From contig CAMVNQ010000006.1 in the NCBI GenBank assembly GCA_947168885.1, forward strand, positions 162,371-226,370: a DNA stretch of 64,000 nucleotides. The letters run 5' to 3'. This stretch comes from an uncultured Clostridia bacterium. Its GTDB lineage: Bacteria > Bacillota > Clostridia > Oscillospirales > Ruminococcaceae. Below are positions 26,507 to 35,560 of this stretch, piece after piece. Under the pieces are notes generated by a model, which saw nothing but the letters and a program-made list of their open reading frames with translations, was not told the DNA's origin and ran no database searches. The first letter of the stretch is position 1; every line of letters starts with the position of its first letter. Made by a program: the position numbers and the translations under genes.

Positions 26507-28353
26507 AAGACTTTCAGATTTTAAGGTATATCAAGAAATGGAAATATCTGATCATCGTAATTATGCTTCTTGGGTTGGTCGCACTCTATTTTTATCTTTC
26601 CCGGCAGCAGACATACAATGTAACGATGGATATTCAATACCTGAACGACGGTGCTTCAAAGGGACTGACACCAACAGGTGAAAAGCTTGATCCTGAAGAA
26701 ATCCGTTCGGCGATCATAGTGAATTCCGCATTGGAAAACATCGGTCTGGATTGTAATGTGGACTATATACGAAATTCGCTTACCGTTCAGAGCATCCTGA
26801 CCGAGGATGAAGAAGAACGGAAAAAGGCAGTCCTGGAAAAGGGTGAGGAATACAATATTACCCCTACGAACTATCGTGTGCTGTTAACGCTTGATTCCTC
26901 CTATTCCGGGGAAACTGCACAGAACATCATGACGGCGATTGTCAACCAGTATATGATCTGGTATGGCAACCAGTATGTTATTTCCATGACTAAGCCGGGT
27001 GCACTTGACGAGGCGCTTCTGGACAAATTCGATTATATCGTTGCCCTGGATCAGATTTCAGAAGAAATTGATAATATACTGAATTATATTTACACCTGTG
27101 GAGAATCCTTCCGTTCCTCACAGACAGGTTTTAGTTTTTATGATTTACAGACGCAGCTCGAACTGCTGAGGGATACAAGACTTGAGGATATTTATGTGAA
27201 AACCCTCAAATCCGGTATCACACAGGATCCGGATCTTCTGTGTGATTATTATAACTCAGATATTGCAGATAATAATTTGTTGCGGGAAAAACTGCTGCGT
27301 GAAGCGGAAGAAATGAAAAAGCTTCTGGATGTATATGAGCAGCGAATGATGGAGGCACAGTCTTCTTCAAGCACAAGTGACAAGTCGGATGATACCGAGA
27401 ACGCTGAGGATGAAGGATCAAGTCCTATTATTCTGAATAAAGTGTATGAAATCTATGACAGTAATGAAAACCCTGTCTATTCGCAGAACAGCTACGAAAA
27501 ACTGATGGATACCTACGCGGAGTATTATTCAAAGATCTACGCGATAGATAAAGCTATCACAAGAGACAAATACATTCTGAGTTATTTTTCAGGTGTCTCT
27601 GCTGCGTCCGATGCGAACAGTCAGGAGGATATTCATGAAGAAATCCTTGGGCTCGTCAACCGTGTGAACAGCATCTATGAGCAGGTAAATATTGTCGGTA
27701 CAGAGTACAACCAGTCAGAAATTGCAAATAATATCCGCGTCAAATCAAGTGCTATATCTACGAAGGGCGTGAATATCGAACTTTATATGCTTTTAGGAGC
27801 TATTCTGTTCCTGGGTCTTGGCTGTGTCGGCGCAATTGTTCTGGGTCGTGCGGGAGATCTGATGGATTATGTCCTTTACACGGATAAGATCACCGGTCTT
27901 CCCAGCCGTCTTTCCTGTGACGAAAAGATCGAGCAGATCGCAAAAGCCGGTGCACTTACGACCTTCAGCTGCGTTTGTCTGTCTGTAACAAATCTTGGAG
28001 ATATCAATGCGCGCTACGGCCGTGAAGTCGGCAATCAGATGCTGGCAGATCTGGGGCAGATCCTGGAGGTAACGGCAAAGCAGTATGGATTTATAGGCTA
28101 TAACAACAGCAATCAGTTCTTATGTCTGCTGGATCATTGTCCGTATGAAAAGGCAAAGGATATGCTTGATTTTATTGGAAATGAGCTGGCATTGGCAAAC
28201 TTTCATTTCAAGCCCAGTGTTTCAGCTAAGATCGGAGAATCCGACCGGCTGGCATGTTACCAGATCAATAATCTTATCAGTTATACCTTTAAGCAGGAAG
28301 AGATTATTGTTTATAAGGCTAAGAACAACGATAAAAGCAGAGGTACAATGTGA
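26503..28353 (+). CDS. Wzz-like co-polymerase fused to a degenerate GGDEF domain
   Basis: A 616-aa protein starting at TTG 26503 (AGAGGTGG upstream; TTGA overlap). Helix 1 is at about residues 14-32 and helix 2 at about 426-449, with a long external domain between and a Ser/Asp/Glu-rich stretch near 286-305. The cytosolic tail (about 455-616) is GGDEF-like: it begins YTDKITGLPSRLSCDEKI, and the signature position reads NSNQF (residues 535-539) instead of GGDEF. The first metal Asp is also missing. So it should bind, not make, a nucleotide. It overlaps the phosphoesterase gene as ATGTGA. Confidence 0.82.
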   Translation: MKDFQILRYIKKWKYLIIVIMLLGLVALYFYLSRQQTYNVTMDIQYLNDGASKGLTPTGEKLDPEEIRSAIIVNSALENIGLDCNVDYIRNSLTVQSILTEDEEERKKAVLEKGEEYNITPTNYRVLLTLDSSYSGETAQNIMTAIVNQYMIWYGNQYVISMTKPGALDEALLDKFDYIVALDQISEEIDNILNYIYTCGESFRSSQTGFSFYDLQTQLELLRDTRLEDIYVKTLKSGITQDPDLLCDYYNSDIADNNLLREKLLREAEEMKKLLDVYEQRMMEAQSSSSTSDKSDDTENAEDEGSSPIILNKVYEIYDSNENPVYSQNSYEKLMDTYAEYYSKIYAIDKAITRDKYILSYFSGVSAASDANSQEDIHEEILGLVNRVNSIYEQVNIVGTEYNQSEIANNIRVKSSAISTKGVNIELYMLLGAILFLGLGCVGAIVLGRAGDLMDYVLYTDKITGLPSRLSCDEKIEQIAKAGALTTFSCVCLSVTNLGDINARYGREVGNQMLADLGQILEVTAKQYGFIGYNNSNQFLCLLDHCPYEKAKDMLDFIGNELALANFHFKPSVSAKIGESDRLACYQINNLISYTFKQEEIIVYKAKNNDKSRGTM

Positions 28354-29453
28354 AAACAAATAACTTCAATATGGAATCTACACCGGAGACTCAGCCGGAA
28401 GCTTCTATTTCTGACGAAGAAGAGAATCGCGCAGAGTATAGTATAGCCCGATCCACGCCTGAGACACTGCCGGAAGAGACTGACAATGACGATGGGGAGA
28501 TCGGCGTGGAGCATGAAGCGGCAAAGTCCACATCGGATGCACAGCAGAAAGCTGCAATGCATGAGAAAGAGAAAAATGCGGCGTACGGACTTGTTAATAA
28601 ACGTTCTGTCCGGAAAAAGGTCATCAGGAGAATCGCTGTGATCCTATGCGCTGTACTTGTTATTTGTGTTGGTGGAATAATTTACGTAAATTATGAAGCG
28701 AACGCACTGGAAGTGACTTTTTATCATTTGCAGTCAGACAATGTCGATGCACCTTTCCGTGTTGTACAGCTTAGTGATCTGCACCTTCATGAGTTTGGCG
28801 AGCGAAACAAAGATCTTGTTGAGTGGGTGCGGCGTCTGAAGCCCGATATCATTACTATCACCGGCGATATGAACAATCATGATAATGATGATACCCATGT
28901 CGTAACGGATCTTTGCTCACAGCTGACTCAGATCACCACCGTTTATTATGTGATGGGAAACCATGAATGGGCGGATCATATCAATCGTCATACCAGCATA
29001 AAGGAAGACATTGCGGCTACCGGAGTGATCATACTGGAGAACAGCTACGAGGAAATTGAGCTGAACGAAAATAAGATCGTAATAGGCGGCTTAGTCAATG
29101 AGGTCAGCAATTATCCAAAATACAAAGGCCCTGAGTTTATGAAGAACTTCATGGATGCCGACGGGTTCAAGCTGCTTCTTGTACACTATCCCGAGTACTT
29201 TTTAGGAACGCTCAATGATTACTCGATCGATCTGGCTATGTGCGGACATACCCACGGAGGCATAATAAGAATTCCGTTCGTGGGCGGCCTTTATGCGTCG
29301 GATCAGGGCTTTTTCCCGGAGCTCTGTGAAGGAATGCAGAAAGTGGACGGTGGCAGCATTGTGGTCGTAAGCCGCGGCTTGGGCGGCGATACGAGTATCC
29401 CTAGGATCAATAATCGTCCGGAAATCGTGGTTGTTGATGTAAGCTGGTACTAA
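28350..29453 (+). CDS. Membrane-anchored calcineurin-like metallophosphoesterase with N-terminal 25-aa repeats
   Basis: Starts at GTG 28350 (AGAGG seven nt upstream). Residues about 10-84 are three consecutive 25-residue imperfect repeats, each beginning STPET or STSDA, rich in Glu, Asp and Ser. A basic KKVIRR patch and a membrane helix (about 92-112) follow, then the metallophosphoesterase domain outside the membrane: VVQLSDLHLHEFG, TITGDMNNHDND, VMGNHEW and CGHTHGG. These are the YkuE-type metal ligands. Substrate could be a lipid-linked intermediate or UDP-sugar; unknown. It is the last gene before a terminator. Confidence 0.85.
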   Translation: MKTNNFNMESTPETQPEASISDEEENRAEYSIARSTPETLPEETDNDDGEIGVEHEAAKSTSDAQQKAAMHEKEKNAAYGLVNKRSVRKKVIRRIAVILCAVLVICVGGIIYVNYEANALEVTFYHLQSDNVDAPFRVVQLSDLHLHEFGERNKDLVEWVRRLKPDIITITGDMNNHDNDDTHVVTDLCSQLTQITTVYYVMGNHEWADHINRHTSIKEDIAATGVIILENSYEEIELNENKIVIGGLVNEVSNYPKYKGPEFMKNFMDADGFKLLLVHYPEYFLGTLNDYSIDLAMCGHTHGGIIRIPFVGGLYASDQGFFPELCEGMQKVDGGSIVVVSRGLGGDTSIPRINNRPEIVVVDVSWY

Positions 29454-29529
29454 ACAAAGGAAAAAACTGCTTTACCGCTATGGATTATAATGCAACGCCG
29501 AGTGCGACATGAAAACCTTATAGAATCTG

Positions 29530-29561
29530 AGAGGGCAGTAATAGATATACTGCCCTCTTTA
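29530..29561 (+). terminator. Terminator after the phosphoesterase gene
   Basis: An 11-bp perfect stem AGAGGGCAGTA / TACTGCCCTCT with a 7-nt loop runs into TTT. Confidence 0.75.
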
Positions 29562-29668
29562 TGTATGCGGTGTTATCTGCAATCACCATCAGGGTTTTCT
29601 TGCAGACAGCATACAATGGGGATCGTTTTGCGGTACCCGAGAAGAAATGACTGGTGAGGAGAGGAAAT

Positions 29669-30934
29669 ATGATAATACTGCTAGTCAATAAATTTCTATA
29701 CCCGAACGGCGGATCGGAAACCTATATGTTCCGCCTGGGGGAATGTCTTGAGAAGCACGGACACATTGTTCAGTATTTCGGTATGGAGCATCCTGACCGA
29801 TGTGTTGGCAACGCGGTTCAGGCCTATACGTCCATGATGGATTTTCACACGGGCAGCGGACTGGCGAAAATCAGCTATGCGTTCCGGACAATCTATTCCA
29901 TGGAGGCGAGAAAGAAGCTGCGCCTCGTGCTGGACGATCTTAAACCTGACGTCATTCATATAAATAATTTCAATTATCAGCTCACCCCTTCTATTATTGT
30001 GGAAGCGATAAAATGGAAAAAGGAAACAGGTCATCCATGCAGGCTCGTCTATACTGCCCATGATTTTCAGTTGATCTGTCCGAATCATCAGTTGTTTAAC
30101 CCGATGGAAGGGACAATCTGCGAGCGTTGCATGAACGGCGGAAATATGCGGTTTTTCAACTGTGTAAAAAAGAAGTGCATCCACGCATCCGGTGTAAGGA
30201 GTCTGCTCGGCTTCTGTGAAGCGTACTATTGGAATGTCCGGAAGATCTACGATCATCTCGACACGGTGATCTGCCCTTCACAATTCATGAAGGAAAAACT
30301 GGACAGTAATCCGATACTTGCCGCAAAAACCGTTTTTCTCCGTAATTTTGACGTAACCCCGTCAGACAACGTGGTGGATACATCCGTGGTAAGTAAACTG
30401 CCCGAGCGGTACGTCCTCTATTTTGGACGCTTCTCAACAGAAAAGGGGATCGGCACCCTTATTAAGGCGATGCAAGCATTGCCGGAGATTCCCTTTGTTT
30501 TAGCCGGAAACGGTCCTTTGCTGGATCAGGTGAAAAGCATCACCAATGTTACCTATGTGGGCTTCCTGTCCGGCGGTGTACTGAACGGAGTGATTCATCA
30601 TGCGGCTTTCAGCGTAATCCCCTCCGAATGGTATGAGAATTGCCCGTATTCCGTTATTGAGAGCCTGATGCTTTGCACGCCGGTTCTTGGTGCGAAGATC
30701 GGAGGAATCCCTGAACTGATCCAGGACGGAATCACGGGAGCACTTTTCCGGAGCGGAGACGCAGAGGACCTGATAAGAGCCATCAAAGACCTTTGGGAAC
30801 AGCCGCAAAGGTTGGATACATATCGTGAAAACTGCAAAGCAGTGGGATTTGATACGGTTGACACGTATACCCAGAAGATGATAAAGCTTTACAGTCATAC
30901 TATTTCAGAAAACGGTGAGAAGGATCATGAGTAA
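29669..30934 (+). CDS. Glycosyltransferase family 4
   Basis: A 421-aa GT-B enzyme. It begins MIILLVNKFLYPNGGSETY (acceptor-side glycine motif) and has the donor-side PSEWYENCPYSVIESLML block with E-x7-E. A cysteine group CERCMNGG, and CVKKKC further on, is typical of a GT4 subgroup and may bind zinc. ATG 29669 follows GAGGAGAGGAAAT. It overlaps the radical SAM gene by eight bases. Sugar and linkage unknown. Confidence 0.87.
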   Translation: MIILLVNKFLYPNGGSETYMFRLGECLEKHGHIVQYFGMEHPDRCVGNAVQAYTSMMDFHTGSGLAKISYAFRTIYSMEARKKLRLVLDDLKPDVIHINNFNYQLTPSIIVEAIKWKKETGHPCRLVYTAHDFQLICPNHQLFNPMEGTICERCMNGGNMRFFNCVKKKCIHASGVRSLLGFCEAYYWNVRKIYDHLDTVICPSQFMKEKLDSNPILAAKTVFLRNFDVTPSDNVVDTSVVSKLPERYVLYFGRFSTEKGIGTLIKAMQALPEIPFVLAGNGPLLDQVKSITNVTYVGFLSGGVLNGVIHHAAFSVIPSEWYENCPYSVIESLMLCTPVLGAKIGGIPELIQDGITGALFRSGDAEDLIRAIKDLWEQPQRLDTYRENCKAVGFDTVDTYTQKMIKLYSHTISENGEKDHE

Positions 30935-32045
30935 AGAAAAAAAACTAAACGGTACAGTAATTGTCACCTATCGCTGTAACGCTCAATGTACAATGTGCAG
31001 CCGGTATAAGGCACCTTCCAGACCGGAAGAAGAGATCAGCATCGAGACCATAAGAAAGCTTCCGCCCATGTATTTTACCAACATTACGGGAGGGGAGCCA
31101 TTTATGCGTGATGATCTGGAAGAAATCGTGGAGGAGTTAAGCAAGCTGTCGGATCGGATTGTGATCAGCACAAATGGATTTTTCACAGATCGCATCCTGA
31201 AATTGACCGAGCGATTTCCGAAGGTGGGGATCCGTATTTCTATCGAAGGACTGGAGAAAACCAACAATGAGATACGCGGTCTGCCTGATGGATTCAACCG
31301 CGGGTATGAAACCCTGAAGCAGCTGCGTGCGAGAGGCATGAAGGACGTTGGCTTTGGCATGACCATTCAGGATCGGAACGCGGCAGACCTTGTGCCGCTG
31401 TATAACCTTTCGGATGAACTGGGCATGGAATTTGCCACGGCATCGCTGCACAACAGCTTTTATTTTGTGGAAAATAAAAACGTGATCCACGACCGACCAA
31501 TGGTCGCAGCACATTTCGAGAGTCTGATCAACGAGATGCTGAATTCCGGCAGTCCCAAAAAATGGTTCCGTGCGTATTTCAACCATGGCCTTATCAATTA
31601 TATTTACGGGCAGAAGCGGCTGCTGCCGTGTGACATGGCGTTTGACACCTTCTTTATTGACCCTTACGGCGATGTAATGCCCTGCAACGGTACCAAGGAG
31701 AAGAAGGTCATGGGTAATCTTAATACGCAGACATGGGATGAGCTCTGGAACTCTGAACAGGCGGATCAGGTGCGGGCGTTTGTACGCCACTGTGACCGGA
31801 ATTGCTGGATGATCGGTTCTGTTTCTCCTGCCATGCATAAATACATAATGAAGCCGGCCGCCTGGGTCGTTGCTCACAAACTGAAATTCTGGACGAAAAA
31901 GAAGTATTCCATGTACGAATTACAATGTTGCCGGGACTATCGGGACGGAAAGCTGACCAAAGAAATGTGTGATCAGTGCTCTACTTGCGATATGCTTACG
32001 GATGCGGAGGACGGAAGAACCTTCTCCGCTTCCGTTGATCGATAA
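30927..32045 (+). CDS. Radical SAM/SPASM enzyme in the polysaccharide locus
   Basis: A 372-aa enzyme with the 4Fe-4S motif CNAQCTMC (Cys17, 21, 24), the GGEPF motif and a C-terminal SPASM-like cysteine region (MPCNGTKEKKVMGNL, then CDRNC, and CDQCSTC near the end) for auxiliary clusters. It starts within the stop region of the glycosyltransferase, so the pair is translationally coupled. Members of this family modify peptides, sugars or cofactors; no peptide substrate gene is seen nearby, which points to sugar or lipid-linked intermediate modification. This role is inference. Confidence 0.85.
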   Translation: MSKEKKLNGTVIVTYRCNAQCTMCSRYKAPSRPEEEISIETIRKLPPMYFTNITGGEPFMRDDLEEIVEELSKLSDRIVISTNGFFTDRILKLTERFPKVGIRISIEGLEKTNNEIRGLPDGFNRGYETLKQLRARGMKDVGFGMTIQDRNAADLVPLYNLSDELGMEFATASLHNSFYFVENKNVIHDRPMVAAHFESLINEMLNSGSPKKWFRAYFNHGLINYIYGQKRLLPCDMAFDTFFIDPYGDVMPCNGTKEKKVMGNLNTQTWDELWNSEQADQVRAFVRHCDRNCWMIGSVSPAMHKYIMKPAAWVVAHKLKFWTKKKYSMYELQCCRDYRDGKLTKEMCDQCSTCDMLTDAEDGRTFSASVDR

Positions 32046-32070
32046 CTGCCGGTCAGAGAAGAGGAGCACA

Positions 32071-33057
32071 ATGAAAAAAATTGCTTGTGTCGGTTATCAC
32101 GCGACAGGCGCGGGTGTCATAGACGATTTATTTCGTGAATTTGATAATGTTGCGCAGGGAATGTATGAAGTCGAAACCCGATTGTTGCAGGATCCCGACG
32201 GAATATCGGACCTGGAGTATTATCTGGTGGATAATCCTCACAGATTAAACTCAGGGTATGCCCTGAAACGCTATTTAAAGTATGCCGGAAATACAGCAAG
32301 ATCATATCGCCACATCTTTGGCAAACGTTGGATGGAATTGGCGGAAGAATATGTCAATGCGCTTGCGAAATTCACGTTTCCGGGGTATTGGCATGGAGAT
32401 ATCTGGCTGTTAAATTCGTTCTGGAAGAATGTTCATACATTCCGAAGGGGACTGGCAAAACTATCACCTGCGTGTATCAGAAAGCCGTCCTATTACAATT
32501 ATTTTCCCTGGCTTAATTCATACCACGTTGATCTGACGCGCGAACAGTTTCTGACGATCACACAGGATTACATGGAAAAGCTATGCAGAGAAGTCAATCC
32601 GGAGAATAGGGAATTTGTTGTACTGGATCAACTCATTTCACCGGCAAATCCGGCACGATACGCACGGTATGTACGGGATCTGAAAATTATTATCGTTGAC
32701 CGTGATCCGAGAGATGTTTACATCCACCAGTTGAATCATAAAGATCATGTGCTTCCTGTGGATCCCGAGCAGTTCTGCATAGTTTACCGGGATAACAGAA
32801 AAACCGTCAGTCAGCTTCCGGAAGAGGATTGTCTTTCGGTTACTTTTGAGCAGATGATCTATCATTACGATGAATATGTGAAGCGGGTTCTTGATTTTGT
32901 CGGCATTAGCGAAGAACATCATGTCCGGAAGAAACAATTCTTTGATCCGGACAGATCGATCCGGAATACCAAACTCTGGGAAAAGACCGATAAATACCGG
33001 GAAGCCGTGGCGATCATAGAGAAAGAGCTTCCGGATATGCTGCATCAATTTGAGTGA
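32071..33057 (+). CDS. Sulfotransferase-like protein
   Basis: A 328-aa protein (ATG 32071, GAGGAGCACA upstream). The N-terminal VGYHATGAGVIDDLF resembles the 5'-phosphosulfate loop and IIIVDRDPRDVYI (Arg211 onward) matches the 3'-phosphate-binding motif of PAPS-dependent sulfotransferases. A sugar of the exopolysaccharide would be the acceptor. The match is by motif only; no PAPS synthesis genes are in the window. It lies between the radical SAM gene and a glycosyltransferase. Confidence 0.65.
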   Translation: MKKIACVGYHATGAGVIDDLFREFDNVAQGMYEVETRLLQDPDGISDLEYYLVDNPHRLNSGYALKRYLKYAGNTARSYRHIFGKRWMELAEEYVNALAKFTFPGYWHGDIWLLNSFWKNVHTFRRGLAKLSPACIRKPSYYNYFPWLNSYHVDLTREQFLTITQDYMEKLCREVNPENREFVVLDQLISPANPARYARYVRDLKIIIVDRDPRDVYIHQLNHKDHVLPVDPEQFCIVYRDNRKTVSQLPEEDCLSVTFEQMIYHYDEYVKRVLDFVGISEEHHVRKKQFFDPDRSIRNTKLWEKTDKYREAVAIIEKELPDMLHQFE

Positions 33058-33091
33058 TGAATTTGAAGCAATAGACACGAGAGGGGAAACC

Positions 33092-34363
33092 ATGGACACG
33101 GTCGAGTATGAAACAAAACATATAGTGAGCGGCAAAATGACTGCAACAGGACCCGTTTGCTCTGCCGAGGCAGGGGAATGTGATACCGAAAAAAAATGCA
33201 TGAGGATCCTTATTCTCAGGGTAACACCGAACAAGGTTTCTACTGCCACCTACAATCTGCAGGAGATCGGTCTGGCCAAGGCGCTCATCCGAAGAGGATA
33301 TCCGTGTGATGTTGCGTATTATTGCGGGAAAGAAAAGGATCATGAAGAATGGCTTCATTTTGATGATAACAAGGCTGTCCGTATCATCTGGCTGCATGGA
33401 TACGGGTTCCTGAGAGAGGGAATCTATCCGTCGCTGAAAAAGTATATCGGCAATTATGATATCATTCAGGTCGGCGGTTATGTCAATTTTGTATCCTTCT
33501 GGCTGTATCATCATGCCAGAGATAAGGTGGTAAACTATCAGGGTCCGTATTATTATGTGCACAATAAAACGGACAGGATCAAAGCGCTCATGTTTGATCA
33601 CACCATTCTTACCCCCTGGCAGAAGAAAAACATGGTTGCGGGAACCAAAAGCGTTCTGGCAACAGAGTATCTGAAAAACAAAGGCATCCGTGATGTCACG
33701 ACTATCGGAGTCGGGCTGGATATTGACAATCTGTCAAAACAGTACCGGACGATCACAGAGGAAAATGAATTTGTAAAGCGCGTTTCAGAACAGAAGAAAG
33801 ACAAGTACCTTCTGTACATCGGCGCATTGGAGCCGAGAAGGAATATTATTTTTCTTCTCGAAGTGTTCCAGAAAATCGTTGAGAAGCATCCGGGCTACAG
33901 ACTGATCATCATCGGAAAAGGCAAGGAAGAGTATGTGAAAAAATGCTTTGATTTTATGGATCAGATGCATTTAAGAGACAAGATCTTATATCAGGACAAG
34001 ATGGAGCAGAAGTACCTGAAAGATATTTATCAGGTTTCAGATGCGTTTTTGCTGCCCACACGCTATGAGATCTTTGGCATGGTATTGCTTGAGGCAATGT
34101 ATTTCGGTCTGCCTGTATTCACGACCTATAACGGCGGATCAAGTGTGTTGTTTGACGGAAATAACGGGGTGATTCTCCGGGAATTGTCCGCTGATATATG
34201 GTGTGAACGTATCCTGCAGGTGGTGGAGGACGACGTCCTTTGCAAGTCGATAGGAGAAGCCGCGTCCAAAACGATCGCCGATCATTACACATGGGATGCA
34301 TTAGCTGACAAGTTTATCCGGCTATACCGGAAAAAACTGGAAGCGTCGGAAAACGGGAAATAG
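33092..34363 (+). CDS. Glycosyltransferase family 4
   Basis: A GT-B enzyme of 423 aa. The catalytic fold begins only at about residue 37 (MRILILRVTPNKVSTATYN), preceded by a short unrecognised Thr/Glu-rich stretch. Donor block PTRYEIFGMVLLEAMYFG carries E-x7-E. I choose ATG 33092 (GAGGGGAAACC upstream); an in-frame TTG at 33050 would overlap the sulfotransferase stop. Specificity unknown. Confidence 0.83.
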   Translation: MDTVEYETKHIVSGKMTATGPVCSAEAGECDTEKKCMRILILRVTPNKVSTATYNLQEIGLAKALIRRGYPCDVAYYCGKEKDHEEWLHFDDNKAVRIIWLHGYGFLREGIYPSLKKYIGNYDIIQVGGYVNFVSFWLYHHARDKVVNYQGPYYYVHNKTDRIKALMFDHTILTPWQKKNMVAGTKSVLATEYLKNKGIRDVTTIGVGLDIDNLSKQYRTITEENEFVKRVSEQKKDKYLLYIGALEPRRNIIFLLEVFQKIVEKHPGYRLIIIGKGKEEYVKKCFDFMDQMHLRDKILYQDKMEQKYLKDIYQVSDAFLLPTRYEIFGMVLLEAMYFGLPVFTTYNGGSSVLFDGNNGVILRELSADIWCERILQVVEDDVLCKSIGEAASKTIADHYTWDALADKFIRLYRKKLEASENGK

Positions 34364-34393
34364 AACACTTCGCACTAAATGGAGGCAATGACG

Positions 34394-35530
34394 TTGAAAA
34401 AGAGAATACTATTCTATAATAATTTCTTCGTTGATGGAGGAGTGGAGGTCTTTCAAAAATGTCTTGCTCAATACCTGGCTGATATAGGATACGATGTCAC
34501 TTGTGTTGCCACACCCAGAACCCGGAATGATCGTCATCATCCATACGGACCAAAAGTTAAGTGCGTCTGGCGACCTTTTCTCAGACCCGGAATGAAAAAG
34601 TATTCTTTTATCTGGATAGCGGATCATATCCGCTATCGGATCTTAGAGGGTGTTATCAAGGCGTATCTCAGTTTGAGAAAATATGATATTGTTGTGGCTG
34701 CAAAAGAAAAATATATCATGCGGAATGCGCTCACGCTGCGTGGAAAACGATATTTTGCATGGATACATATGGATTACAGCACGCGACCGGAAATGCATAC
34801 CGCCTGTTTTGCAAATAATGAAGAAGAACTGGAATGTATGCGTCGATATGAAAAGGTAGTATGCGTTTCCGAAGCGACCCGTAAGGGTCTTGTTCAGACG
34901 GTGGGTGATCCCGGGAACCTGATCGTGAAATATGTTCCGATAGATACCGAACGTATCCTTCATATGTCCAAACTGCCATGTCCCGTCAAGCGATGCGCGG
35001 AACGCCCGCTCATCGTTTCGGTAGGAAGATTGAGTCCCGAAAAACAGTATCCGATGCTGCTGCGGTGCTGTGCGGCTCTGCATCGGGAGATTCCTTTTGA
35101 TCTCTGGCTGATTGGCAATGGAAAAGATCGCCCGATTATGGAGGAATATATCGAACAGGAGCATCTGGATTTTGTACATCTGCTTGGTGCGCAGGAAAAT
35201 CCCTATCATTATCTTGCGCAGGCGGATCTGTTTGTCAGCAGTTCCCGTACAGAGAGCTATGGCTTAGCAGTTCAGGAAGCGTTGATTCTTGGCGTACCTG
35301 TTGTAGCAGTTCGCTGTCCGGGCATCGAGGAATCTCTGGATCCTCGGTTTGGTGTCCTCACCGACAATTCCGAGGAAGCCCTGGAAGACGGCATACGTTT
35401 CTTCCTCAGTGATCCTGATGAATTGCGCCGATACCGCGAAGCAATCTCGAACCGGTTTGACCGGACGGATATGTTTGAGAAGCGCTTGAAAAGCATTACT
35501 GACTTGTGGGAGAACGGCGCGGTGCATTGA
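34394..35530 (+). CDS. Glycosyltransferase family 4
   Basis: A 378-aa GT-B enzyme beginning KKRILFYNNFFVDGGVEVF with the glycine acceptor motif; donor block SSSRTESYGLAVQEALILG has E-x7-E. TTG 34394 lies eight nt after GGAGG and gives the usual family N-terminus. ATG 34388 and ATG 34379 are in frame but sit too close to or before the ribosome site. It belongs to the run of four transferases in this operon. Confidence 0.85.
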   Translation: MKKRILFYNNFFVDGGVEVFQKCLAQYLADIGYDVTCVATPRTRNDRHHPYGPKVKCVWRPFLRPGMKKYSFIWIADHIRYRILEGVIKAYLSLRKYDIVVAAKEKYIMRNALTLRGKRYFAWIHMDYSTRPEMHTACFANNEEELECMRRYEKVVCVSEATRKGLVQTVGDPGNLIVKYVPIDTERILHMSKLPCPVKRCAERPLIVSVGRLSPEKQYPMLLRCCAALHREIPFDLWLIGNGKDRPIMEEYIEQEHLDFVHLLGAQENPYHYLAQADLFVSSSRTESYGLAVQEALILGVPVVAVRCPGIEESLDPRFGVLTDNSEEALEDGIRFFLSDPDELRRYREAISNRFDRTDMFEKRLKSITDLWENGAVH

Positions 35531-35560
35531 AGAGAAACATATATCTATGGGGGAGTATAG

